This document shows, piece by piece, positions 52,411 to 62,551 of a stretch of DNA of 64,000 bases. The stretch is from a candidate division TM6 bacterium GW2011_GWF2_37_49 (lineage in GTDB: Bacteria; Babelota; Babeliae; Babelales; RVW-14), in assembly GCA_000989955.1 (NCBI GenBank), contig LBTE01000001.1, positions 326,021 through 390,020 of the forward strand, written 5' to 3'. Below the pieces are notes generated by a model. The model saw nothing but the letters and a program-made list of their open reading frames with translations. It made no database searches and was not told the origin of the DNA. Both the position numbers and the translations under genes were made by a program. How positions within the stretch are numbered: the first letter of the stretch is position 1; each line of letters starts with the position of its first letter.

Positions 52411-52526
52411 CTTTCTAGTCGCATGCTTGCATAATAATAATAATAATATTCCAAAACGCGTAGCCAACAAATTATAATCAAAAACAAGGTGTGATTAAAT
52501 GCTAATTTTATTGAAAGGGAATGGGT

Positions 52527-54098
52527 GTGAAAAAACGTTTTTTATTTTTTATGATTTTTAGCGTTTGTAGTTGTTTTTATGAAACGTATCCATCTGCAAC
52601 TACGGAAACATTGCAACCTAAACCAGCTAATGAGCAATCTTTATTGCAACGATGTAAAAATTATTTAAGTACTAAAAGTAAAACATTGCAACAAAATTTT
52701 TGGAAAATGATTGAGCATGTCAAAAAGGCTTCTAAGTTTGGATATCGCTATGTTCATGAGAGTGCATTCGGTCGATCGATTAGAGTAGTGTTTGCTGCTA
52801 TGAGAGCCAAAGAAAATGCTTCGATAGCATCAACGCCAGAATTTGAAAAACTTACATCCGATAAACCTGAGTCGTCAACGCAAGAACCTGAACCAAAAGA
52901 GCGAACACACGCACCAGAACAAAAAGCGCCTACAAAGGCTGAATTAGATGACATTAAGAGTGTATTTTTAAGCGAAATATTTGAACGTGTAACCGGAATG
53001 CCAGAAGCGGCTGGAATTCAGTTAACTACGAATAAATTTGGAACTGATTTTACTTACATTGAAAATGTGCAGACACATGAACTGTTTTGCTGTGGCAAAA
53101 TAACACACAGCACACTTGCAAAATTGAGAGAAGACGTACAAGTGAAATTGATAAAAGACGAACAAATGAAATTAATCAAACCCGACGATAAGCCATCATT
53201 TACAATTATTTGTTATACAGGCAATAATCCAAAAAATTTTAATCAAGCCGATGTTTGCGCATTACAAGCTCATCCAGAAAATGCCAACGCAGTATTTCAA
53301 CTAGCGTCGCGATTCCATGCATTAGAGGGCGGTACCGCGTGTGGCGGATTAAATGTGGATGCAGAGTTCGGTTTTTTCTCGGGCATGAGCCAACCAGTTC
53401 AGGGCGAATACGCATCTTTTTCAGCAGCCCCTGGCACAATTTTTAAAATGTACGGCTATGAACCCATAAATTTACTTGCAGGTACGCCTTTCGACCATCT
53501 AATCGATCCAAAACAGTCAGGAGGCAGCATGCCAACAATAGATCAAATCGTTGGTGTACCCGTTTATTACGGATGGACCGATAATTTACAAATCTGCTTT
53601 CATGAAGGCATCACAGTTGTCGTAGGTCAACAAACAAAGGCCCCTACATCCTGGAAAACTAGAGGCACAACAGAAAAGCGTCAATTTATTCCAAGCAGCA
53701 GCCGGAATAGAATTAATCAAATACCTGTTGCATCGTTTGACTGGTCTGAAATTAATGACTGGCCTGAAATTAAGGACAATGATCCAAAAATTGGAAAACT
53801 AAGTGATATCACCAGACAGATGCTTTGCGGATTTTATGAAGGTACTCTTCTATCGGCAGTATTGCACAATTCTCGCAAAATTTTTTTAACAGCTGTTGGC
53901 GCTGGCGCATTTCAAAACGATTTATGCGTGGTAACAGGCGCCATAGCAAATGATACAAATCTGCAAATCATACAAAAATATGGACTTGAGGTTATATTGG
54001 TTATTCATGAAATTGATTATAGAAGACGCAATCATTGGAAATCAAAAATGAAATTTTATGCAGATAAAAAAATGGCGTACGCATTTAATGAGATTTAA
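52527..54098 (+). CDS. secreted protein with macrodomain-like C-terminal half
   Basis: About 523 residues, beginning with a signal peptide (KKRFLFFMIFSVCSCF). I favour the GTG at 52527, as GAAAGGGA lies six bases ahead; the ATG at 52521 touches that site. Residues about 95-130 are Pro/Glu/Lys-rich. The second half has LQAHPENANAVFQLASRFHA, LEGGTACGGL and FLTAVGAGAFQNDLCVVTGA. Both G-x-G-A-F-x-N and A-S-x-F-x-x-L-E are marks of macrodomain/PARG-like ADP-ribose binding families, as I recall them. If right, it could act on host ADP-ribosylation. The assignment is tentative. Confidence 0.55.
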   Translation: MKKRFLFFMIFSVCSCFYETYPSATTETLQPKPANEQSLLQRCKNYLSTKSKTLQQNFWKMIEHVKKASKFGYRYVHESAFGRSIRVVFAAMRAKENASIASTPEFEKLTSDKPESSTQEPEPKERTHAPEQKAPTKAELDDIKSVFLSEIFERVTGMPEAAGIQLTTNKFGTDFTYIENVQTHELFCCGKITHSTLAKLREDVQVKLIKDEQMKLIKPDDKPSFTIICYTGNNPKNFNQADVCALQAHPENANAVFQLASRFHALEGGTACGGLNVDAEFGFFSGMSQPVQGEYASFSAAPGTIFKMYGYEPINLLAGTPFDHLIDPKQSGGSMPTIDQIVGVPVYYGWTDNLQICFHEGITVVVGQQTKAPTSWKTRGTTEKRQFIPSSSRNRINQIPVASFDWSEINDWPEIKDNDPKIGKLSDITRQMLCGFYEGTLLSAVLHNSRKIFLTAVGAGAFQNDLCVVTGAIANDTNLQIIQKYGLEVILVIHEIDYRRRNHWKSKMKFYADKKMAYAFNEI

Positions 54099-54414
54099 AT
54101 AAATGCAGCGATTAGGAAAGTTCTAAAAATACAGCATATCAAATTTTATTTAAAAATCGTTGATTTAAAGCATTATTTAAGGAAAATAATACAAAAATAT
54201 CAATATTTAAATAAATTCACAAAATCAAATCTAGTATTAATAAATTAAACGCAAATTTCATGAAAATTGTCGTTTTTCATGAAAAAGCTCATAAATTTTA
54301 AATTATTTCATATCTGGCAATAATTTTGACTTGTCAGACTGTTTTTTTCCTGATAATATCAAGGAAGTTATTGGAATTTAATTTCTTTTATTAATTTTTT
54401 GAGGGGGTTATATT
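54099..54414. other. intergenic region upstream of the secreted-protein run
   Basis: A 316-base AT-rich gap. TTGACT at 54326 and GATAAT at 54352 could be a promoter, although 20 bases apart is long. GAGGGGG precedes the ATG at 54415. No gene or repeat is visible. Confidence 0.4.
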
Positions 54415-56814
54415 ATGAAAAATTTGATGGTTCACAATCGAATATCAAAAAGGTTAAGAGTTGTGCTCTTGGCCGTTGTCTTGTTTATGGGAGCGCAAAA
54501 TGTTTTGCGTGCAGGTGGGGACGAGCAAGTGTTCAGTCCAATCATAGCTCAGCAATCGTTGCTTGATGATAGCGGTATCAATTCAAGAAGAATTTTTAGC
54601 ATACTTGCAAACGCACTGAAAACGGCCGCGTCTTTGAACTATTTCAAGGATGATGGCGTTACGTTTGATTTCGTGGGAAACAAAGTATCATTTGATTGGG
54701 GATTTGCTGGTTCTGGAGATATTTTCAAACCGTTGGAAGTAATCACTCCTAAATTTAGCTTTGCAGAAGATCAAATCGGAACAACTTCAGCAACTAGCGT
54801 CGTCAAAGTCTTGGCGTTGAATGCGTTAAAAAAACAAGGAGGCAAGAGCGATACGTTTAAATGGTTTAAAAACTTTAAATTAACGCCGTTGCATCTTTTT
54901 GGCTTGAAGCTTATTTTGTTGGTCAAGTCTCTTGATGATCAGAATGCTTCGTATTTATTTGAAGAAGTTGCGTGTTTGCTATTCAGATTAAGCCTTGTTG
55001 ACGATTTATCATTTATCGATAAAAGTAAGCCTCTGACAGCATATCTTCCTGAATCATTGAATGATTTGTTGGAGGATATGGGTGGATTGTCTGGTTTTAT
55101 TAATCAAATTTGGCATACAATTGTTTCGAATAAAGTGGCACCTTCGGAATTGACTTTGAAAAAACCTGTTACAGTTAATGGTTTTGTATTTATTGACCAA
55201 TCTTTAGCAAAAGATGCATTTGAGAATTTTAAAGCATATCAAGGCTCTGATTTTTGTGAAAAATTTGAGGCTTTTGGTCAAGGCAAATTTCAGATTGATC
55301 CGTCTACGTTTAGAAGTATCAGCGGCGAAGTTTCTGTTGAGGATTTAGCTTCGGATGTAAATCCATTTGCCCGAAACATTGTTGGATACAGAGAATTTAA
55401 CTTGGACAATAACACTTTTACAGGTTCAGCCTTGGACGAAAAGGTTATCAAGCAGGTTAAAGCTCTTGAAGGCAAAGATGGCGTTGTCTCTTTTGAACAT
55501 GATGGCAAGTTTTGGGTTGCTCAAGTGACATACGATCTTGGCGCTGTTGGAGCTCTCAAAAGCCTGATGTTAACTTTTGTCAGAACTTTTAAAGAGTACG
55601 TGAGTGTCAAAAAATCGCTTTACGAGGGTTCGGATAAGGCATCAGAAGATTATCGTATAGCAGTTAAAAGCGTTGATACAAAGCGCAAAGAGCTAGAGAT
55701 GTTTGTACGAACAGTTGAAGGAAAAGCGGCTTTTGAAGATGTTTGCAAACAAGTAAATGCGGTGATCTGCCCAGCGTTACCAGAAGGTATTGCCAAAGAA
55801 TTGCAAGATAGCAAGGCGGAGCTAGATAAAGATATTGCTAGACTGGAGGCTTTAAAGGCTGCGGTCGAGCAAAGACGTGATCAAGTCGATGGATTAGTTG
55901 CTTTAAGTACCGGTCAAAACAGTTATGTTTTGCTTGCTGAAAGCACAAAGCTTACGTCAGAAATAACTAATCTTTGTGGGCAAATTAAGGTTAAGCAGCA
56001 AGATGTGAATAGTGTTGTAGCAAAACTACAAGGGGCTGCTGTTGTTGAAGATGAATCAATTTTGCAAGACAGGCAAACATTAGAGAGACTGAAAAAAATT
56101 GTTCATGAAAAACAAGCTGCTAATGCTGTTGTGCCGCAAGCTGTTATTGACAGGGTGGCAACACTTGAGCAACGAATAATCAATGCGACAAAACAACAAC
56201 AAATTAAAACAAAATTTAAAGATGTTTTGGTTGCACGTGAAAACGTAGCACAAATATTTGAAGAAAAGGCTTCTGCGTTACGTAAGCAGGCAGATCAACA
56301 ACGTCTTGAGTTAGAACAAATTAAAAATTCAGATGAAAAAATAGTTCAAGAAATAATATTTGAAGACTCAAAGTCTTTAGCAGATAAATTTATTTCAAGA
56401 CTTGAAGATTCGGCTAAACAAATTAGAGCAAGTAGCGATAAAGCTAAACGTCTTGAAGTATTGCGTAAAGCAGATTTGAAAAATCAAGTAACCGATGTTA
56501 GAAAGACAACCGATTTGTTAGAGCTTGAAGTTGGACATATTCTTGATGGTACTTCTCATGAAAACTTTATTCATGTCTTAATGATGAAGCCATCGATATT
56601 TGGTGAATTTGTGAGTGATATGATTAAGGCTGGCGATTCAGACGTCAAATTCATGGGATTGAAACAACGAATTGCTGAGTCGGTCAAGCAGGTCGTTGAT
56701 GGATCAGAGGTTGTTCAGGAAAACTTTATAGTCGTAAAATATTTAATGCAGCACTTGCCGCCATCAGTTACCGCACTCTTGAGAATATCGGGTGCTGGTC
56801 AGCTGGTTGGGTAA
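54415..56814 (+). CDS. large secreted coiled-coil protein
   Basis: A 799-residue protein with a signal peptide (LRVVLLAVVLFMGAQNVLRA). Residues about 30-400 appear globular. Residues about 410-740 are charged heptad-rich helices (ELQDSKAELDKDIARLEALK; LRKQADQQRLELEQIKNSDE), so a long coiled coil is likely. The ending HLPPSVTALLRISG recalls FLPDDLRPTVSALLN in the next gene, so both may share a C-terminal module. No anchor is seen. It heads a run of three exported proteins. I do not recognise the family; an effector or surface scaffold are both possible. Confidence 0.6.
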   Translation: MKNLMVHNRISKRLRVVLLAVVLFMGAQNVLRAGGDEQVFSPIIAQQSLLDDSGINSRRIFSILANALKTAASLNYFKDDGVTFDFVGNKVSFDWGFAGSGDIFKPLEVITPKFSFAEDQIGTTSATSVVKVLALNALKKQGGKSDTFKWFKNFKLTPLHLFGLKLILLVKSLDDQNASYLFEEVACLLFRLSLVDDLSFIDKSKPLTAYLPESLNDLLEDMGGLSGFINQIWHTIVSNKVAPSELTLKKPVTVNGFVFIDQSLAKDAFENFKAYQGSDFCEKFEAFGQGKFQIDPSTFRSISGEVSVEDLASDVNPFARNIVGYREFNLDNNTFTGSALDEKVIKQVKALEGKDGVVSFEHDGKFWVAQVTYDLGAVGALKSLMLTFVRTFKEYVSVKKSLYEGSDKASEDYRIAVKSVDTKRKELEMFVRTVEGKAAFEDVCKQVNAVICPALPEGIAKELQDSKAELDKDIARLEALKAAVEQRRDQVDGLVALSTGQNSYVLLAESTKLTSEITNLCGQIKVKQQDVNSVVAKLQGAAVVEDESILQDRQTLERLKKIVHEKQAANAVVPQAVIDRVATLEQRIINATKQQQIKTKFKDVLVARENVAQIFEEKASALRKQADQQRLELEQIKNSDEKIVQEIIFEDSKSLADKFISRLEDSAKQIRASSDKAKRLEVLRKADLKNQVTDVRKTTDLLELEVGHILDGTSHENFIHVLMMKPSIFGEFVSDMIKAGDSDVKFMGLKQRIAESVKQVVDGSEVVQENFIVVKYLMQHLPPSVTALLRISGAGQLVG

Positions 56815-56886
56815 TAATCGATAATCGATCTATGCTTGGGGGCGTAAGCCCTCAGGCATGGCTCTAAACTTGAGGGGGTTTGGAAC

Positions 56887-58437
56887 ATGAAAATATTTAA
56901 AATAATGATTTTGGCTTTGGGTCTTGCGCTTGGTTCGGGTACTTATGTTATTAGTGCCATGGAATCAAAGACATTGCCTGAACAGCCAAAAATATCTGAA
57001 GATAAAAGACTTAGCAGTGTTAATAATCAATTCACTCGAATTTTAAGTGGATTTGATGTGATAGAAAGTCTTTTGAACACGCAAGAAAAACAAAATTTAA
57101 TGTGGGTAAAGAGCTTTTTGGGTGGCAAGTTAAAAGACGTTGCAAATGTTAACGCGCTAGTGCAGGTTTTGAATGCATTTAATATTGCTGGTATGAAGCT
57201 GGAAATATTAACCGTTGCGCATGAAACAAAAAATGTAAAATGTTTAGTTGAGAATGCGATAAGCGAGTTAGCTGCGCAAAAGATTCGACTACATCTTTTG
57301 TTTGATCTGTGTATGGCGTACAAAAATTTTGTTGGTAAGTCTGCGTTTGTTTTATCAAATAATACAGCAACAAAAATGCTTTTTGATGTGTTACCTGAAA
57401 ACTTCAAGCGCTCTGCTGTTGCGAGGATTGCCCTCTGGTTGAAGTCTTTTGTGCCTCTTACTGGAGAATATACGAATCTGAGTGGTCTTAGCGGCATAAA
57501 ATCATTCTTATCCGAAGATTTTTATACAAGTCATATCATAGAATCTCTTGAGTACGCTGACTTGATATCAGATTACAACGCTGCGGTTTTGGGAAATAAG
57601 CCTTTAAATTACGAAAGCTTTGTGGTTCGAGTAGATTTATTAATAAATAAATTGTTTGAGATTAACGACTCTAATAAAAATATCGATGCAATTGTTGAAT
57701 TGTTAGTCGCAAAATTAATGCTAATCAAAGAGCAAGTCTTGATGTTTGATAAAAACTTGGCGGACGTAGCTCAAAACACTGCAAAATTGGAATTGCTTAC
57801 AAAATTTAAAGTTTTGTTGTTCGAGAATAAAAACTTTAAAACCCTTAGATCAAATAAGGCATTTACTGGCACGTTTGATTTATTTGTTAGCATCGTTAAA
57901 TCATATTTTGCAACAAAGACAGCTGATCAAGCAAGCTTAGCAAAACTGCTTGAACTTAAGCAATTGCTTTTAAATATGAAACAAGAAAATCAGCCAGGCC
58001 GCTTCATGAGGTTTTTGGGTAAAAAAGCATCAGAGCTTGTTGTTCTTGATGAGATGCTTTCTATTTTGGAAGGCGTAATCAAAGAAATAACAGGCGCCAA
58101 CACAAAGACTGGCGGAATATTGACTGATGGCATGAACATGCTTGAGCAGCTTAAAACTGCTGGGTTTGATGGGTCAATGATTGCTGAATTAGCGGGTGCG
58201 TTTTTTAACAAGCGATTTAAGTCCACACAAGACGCAGCTTTATTTATTGCTGCAAAAACCGGTCCTGTTTGGATGAAAAAGATTGTACCTTTTTTACCTG
58301 ATGATTTAAGGCCGACAGTTTCTGCGCTTTTGAATACCTTGGTTGATGTAAAATCAGCTATGGGTGCAATTGATGAAGCTGTTAGCGGCAATGTAGAATC
58401 AGTTGTGGCAACAAGCTTAGATAAAGATATAGTTTAA
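56887..58437 (+). CDS. secreted helical protein
   Basis: A 516-residue protein with a signal peptide (KIMILALGLALGSGTYVISA). Almost all of the chain looks alpha-helical, without cysteines in pairs or known motifs. FLPDDLRPTVSALLNTLVDV near the end matches the last part of the preceding protein. GAGGGGG stands eight bases before the ATG. A small hairpin (CTTGGGGGCG and nearby CCCTCAGG) lies in the gap upstream. It is probably co-transcribed with both neighbours. Confidence 0.6.
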   Translation: MKIFKIMILALGLALGSGTYVISAMESKTLPEQPKISEDKRLSSVNNQFTRILSGFDVIESLLNTQEKQNLMWVKSFLGGKLKDVANVNALVQVLNAFNIAGMKLEILTVAHETKNVKCLVENAISELAAQKIRLHLLFDLCMAYKNFVGKSAFVLSNNTATKMLFDVLPENFKRSAVARIALWLKSFVPLTGEYTNLSGLSGIKSFLSEDFYTSHIIESLEYADLISDYNAAVLGNKPLNYESFVVRVDLLINKLFEINDSNKNIDAIVELLVAKLMLIKEQVLMFDKNLADVAQNTAKLELLTKFKVLLFENKNFKTLRSNKAFTGTFDLFVSIVKSYFATKTADQASLAKLLELKQLLLNMKQENQPGRFMRFLGKKASELVVLDEMLSILEGVIKEITGANTKTGGILTDGMNMLEQLKTAGFDGSMIAELAGAFFNKRFKSTQDAALFIAAKTGPVWMKKIVPFLPDDLRPTVSALLNTLVDVKSAMGAIDEAVSGNVESVVATSLDKDIV

Positions 58438-58451
58438 TTTAAGGAAAGATT

Positions 58452-59873
58452 ATGAATAAAAAATTATTATCAATTATTTTAATTTTAGTGGCTGCGACAA
58501 CAAATTGCATTTTTGCAGCTCAAAATTCGGCCCAAAAATCCGACGAGCCTAAAAAAGATTTATTTGAGACCTTGAAGGATAGATTGGCTGAGCGTCGAGC
58601 GGGTATGAAAGAAGATGATGATTCTGACCAATCGTCTCCATCTTGGGATGATGAGCCAAAGGTTGAACAGAAATCAGAACCAACCAAGCCGGAAGCCAGG
58701 GTCAAAGAATCTGACAAAATCGGTGGAAATGAAATGGCGCTAAGAAAGGCTGTTCTTGCTCGTTTATTGGGAGACAGAATGCCTCCAATGGACCATGTTT
58801 CAGTTGTTTCTAAGAAGGATGAACCAAAAGAAACTAAGCCTGCGGAAATCAAATCTACTACAGTAAAGCCTGACGTCAAGAGCGATGTTGATGCGACGGA
58901 AGAGCAAGAAGAGGACGTCCCACCAGCACTTCCGCCGAGACCGCTTCGTAATGTAAAACCAGAAGCAGAACAACAAGAAGTTATTGAGCCGACAATTCAG
59001 CCACAAGAAGTTGAAAAGCAAGCTCCAGTGACTGTTGAGGCAGAACCTGTAACAGCTGTAGACAGTGCGCCAACACAAGAGATTGCTAAGCCCGACACAA
59101 TGCCTGTTTTGGTTCAAGGCAATGAATATTACAAAAATCAGGTACGCAGGCTTCGTAAAATCGTACCAGAAGTTTTTAATGAAACTGATTCATTTGAGAT
59201 ATTTACAGGGTGCAATTTTACTCTAGACTGGATGGAAAATATTTCAGATGAAGAAGACTTAAAAAAAGAATTGTTGCCCAGATTTAATCAAGCTCGTTTA
59301 ATGACTGAAATTTTAGGATTTAATCAAGAGTTGCAAGGCAATGATTTTTTGGTTAAATCAGGCTTGACGGATAAAGAGAAAAAACAAATACAGCTTCGCG
59401 CTCTTAATACTTTGCTGGTCGCACATTCAATTGATGTATTAACTCTCGTTACGTCACTCCTTCCGAATCGTTTTTTTGTTGAAAATAATAAGGTTTTGGT
59501 AAAATTACATTTAGCGTCAAAGTATGCTATTCATCAGGGTTTTGCTTCGTGGTACAGCATTGTTGCCGATGAAGAATTTTACAAACAAAACAGTTATCAA
59601 GTTAACCGCGCATTTGATTTAATTGATAGAAGCTCAGAATTGTTGGACTTTGTCAAAGAATGTAAAGATGCATCAAATTTTGCGCTTTATAAAGATGAAT
59701 TGAATCGTATAATTTCAGAGCTCAGATGGCTTTGGCTTGTGATAGATAATAAAAAATATCAAGGAATATGCCAAGATCAGAAAATATCTTTGCAGTATTA
59801 TTATTCATGCGAAATATTTATTGATGTTATAAAAAACTGCATGAAGAGAGTTCAAGATCTAATTAATGTGTAA
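58452..59873 (+). CDS. secreted protein with acidic, Pro-rich disordered N-half
   Basis: A 473-residue protein with a signal peptide (KKLLSIILILVAATTNCIFA). Residues 30-75 hold a helix then an acidic tract with Trp (FETLKDRLAERRAGMK, EDDDSDQSSPSWDDE). A second basic helix follows at about 97 (ALRKAVLARLLGDRM). Residues about 115-215 are Pro/Glu/Gln-rich with VPPALPPRPLRNV, an SH3-ligand-like site. The C-terminal 250 residues are a folded helical domain. Helix-acidic-Trp and proline-rich parts recall actin-nucleator tails, but this is speculative. It begins 14 bases after its neighbour and ends at a terminator. Confidence 0.6.
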   Translation: MNKKLLSIILILVAATTNCIFAAQNSAQKSDEPKKDLFETLKDRLAERRAGMKEDDDSDQSSPSWDDEPKVEQKSEPTKPEARVKESDKIGGNEMALRKAVLARLLGDRMPPMDHVSVVSKKDEPKETKPAEIKSTTVKPDVKSDVDATEEQEEDVPPALPPRPLRNVKPEAEQQEVIEPTIQPQEVEKQAPVTVEAEPVTAVDSAPTQEIAKPDTMPVLVQGNEYYKNQVRRLRKIVPEVFNETDSFEIFTGCNFTLDWMENISDEEDLKKELLPRFNQARLMTEILGFNQELQGNDFLVKSGLTDKEKKQIQLRALNTLLVAHSIDVLTLVTSLLPNRFFVENNKVLVKLHLASKYAIHQGFASWYSIVADEEFYKQNSYQVNRAFDLIDRSSELLDFVKECKDASNFALYKDELNRIISELRWLWLVIDNKKYQGICQDQKISLQYYYSCEIFIDVIKNCMKRVQDLINV

Positions 59874-59912
59874 TTAAAGATATAAAAGCTTTATTCTAAC
59901 CCTCATTTAGTG

Positions 59913-59936
59913 GCCCCGGCGTGTTGCCGGGGCTTT
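59913..59936 (+). terminator. rho-independent terminator of the secreted-protein run
   Basis: GCCCCGGC, loop GTGTT and GCCGGGGC form an 8-bp all-GC stem followed by TTT. It lies 39 bases past the stop and also faces the end of groEL. Confidence 0.8.
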
Positions 59937-60004
59937 AACTTTCTGATGTAGTAGCCCTTGTATGTTATATCATTCTAATTTTAAAATCTACCAATCCTAA
60001 TATC

Positions 60005-61669
<1,665 letters not shown>

Positions 61670-61682
61670 TTATTAAACAAAA

Positions 61683-61979
61683 TTACTTTTCAATAATACC
61701 AAGAAGCTCTTCTTCTTTGGTGATCAAGTATTCTTCACCATCGAATTTTATCTCTGTTCCTGAATATTTACCAAATACAACTCTGTCGCCGGCCTTTACT
61801 TTCAAAGGTCGTATGCTTCCGTCAGCCAAAAGCTTGCCTTCTCCTGTGGCTTCTACGATGCCAATTTGAGTTTTTTCTTGAGCTGAATCGGGAATAATTA
61901 TTCCGCCGGCAGACTTCTGCTCGCTCTCAACTCTTTTGACCAAAACTTTGTCATAAAAGGGCTTAATTTTAACAGCCAT
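61683..61979 (-). CDS. groES: co-chaperonin GroES
   Basis: A 98-residue GroES. KPFYDKVLVKRVESEQKSAG and the mobile loop GGIIIPDSAQEKTQIGIVEA are textbook, as is EYLITKEEELLGIIE at the end. The ATG follows TCTGGAGGACGCTGAG. It is the first gene of groESL. Confidence 0.98.
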   Translation of the reverse strand: MAVKIKPFYDKVLVKRVESEQKSAGGIIIPDSAQEKTQIGIVEATGEGKLLADGSIRPLKVKAGDRVVFGKYSGTEIKFDGEEYLITKEEELLGIIEK

Positions 61980-62008
61980 CTCAGCGTCCTCCAGAATTAA
62001 AATATACC

Positions 62009-62090
62009 TTCAGTATTTTACTGAATCTGACCACAACAATAGTCACTATTGACTAGAAAAAGATTATAGGACAAAAATTTTAAAAATCAA
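62009..62090 (-). promoter_or_regulatory. groESL promoter and palindromic operator candidates
   Basis: On the minus strand TTGATT (62085-62090) and TATAAT (62063-62068) are 16 bases apart. At the expected start site lies a perfect dyad, CAATAGT-C-ACTATTG (62037-62051). A second, TTCAGTA-TTT-TACTGAA (62009-62025), follows before the ribosome site. No CIRCE (TTAGCACTC-N9-GAGTGCTAA) is present, so control by HrcA is not supported. Confidence 0.7.
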
Positions 62091-62187
62091 CTATATTTTA
62101 TATCAACGGACTAAGATTTTATCTAAGCGTTAAACTTAGATTTAATCAAAGTAGCACAAGGCTTTATTGACAGCGATACCATTTTAG

Positions 62188-62357
62188 CCAAAGCGAGCCA
62201 TAGCATGGCCATACATCAACCATCACTATCAAAAACCACGCATACATGGCATTCGCGAGCAAATTGACAAGTTTTTAAACGCGGCCTGCAGGCACTGATT
62301 GGATCGGGGCTACCAAGCGAAAAAAATGAAAATAACGAAAACTGGCCGTACGATCAG
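62188..62357 (+). repeat. dispersed ~150 bp repeat, copy 11
   Basis: It reads CCATACATCAACCAT, then AATTGACAAGTTTTTAAACG, then GCGAAAAAAATGAAAATAAC and GAAAACTGGC. The translation in frame gives PYINHHYQKPRIHG, EQIDKFLNAACRH, one stop, then QAKKMKITKTG. It lies upstream of groESL and of the terminal secreted gene. The remaining bases to 62551 hold no gene. Confidence 0.8.
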
Positions 62358-62551
62358 AGGCTCCCGAAAATTAATTATGAAATTAATTAACAAGAAGAAA
62401 TCTGCGCTCAACACTAAAAAACATTAAACCGTGTGTTTTTATAGGCTATAAAAATAATAATTTCTTGAAAAACATTGTTTAAAAGGTTTATAGTTTAAAT
62501 TAGAAGGTGTTGTAGTTGTAGGGTTTGAGTATTTTTTAAGGAGAAAGTTCT

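Noticed and set aside
61980..62090. CIRCE element before groES
   Set aside because: The TTAGCACTC-N9-GAGTGCTAA pattern is absent; the dyads there are different.
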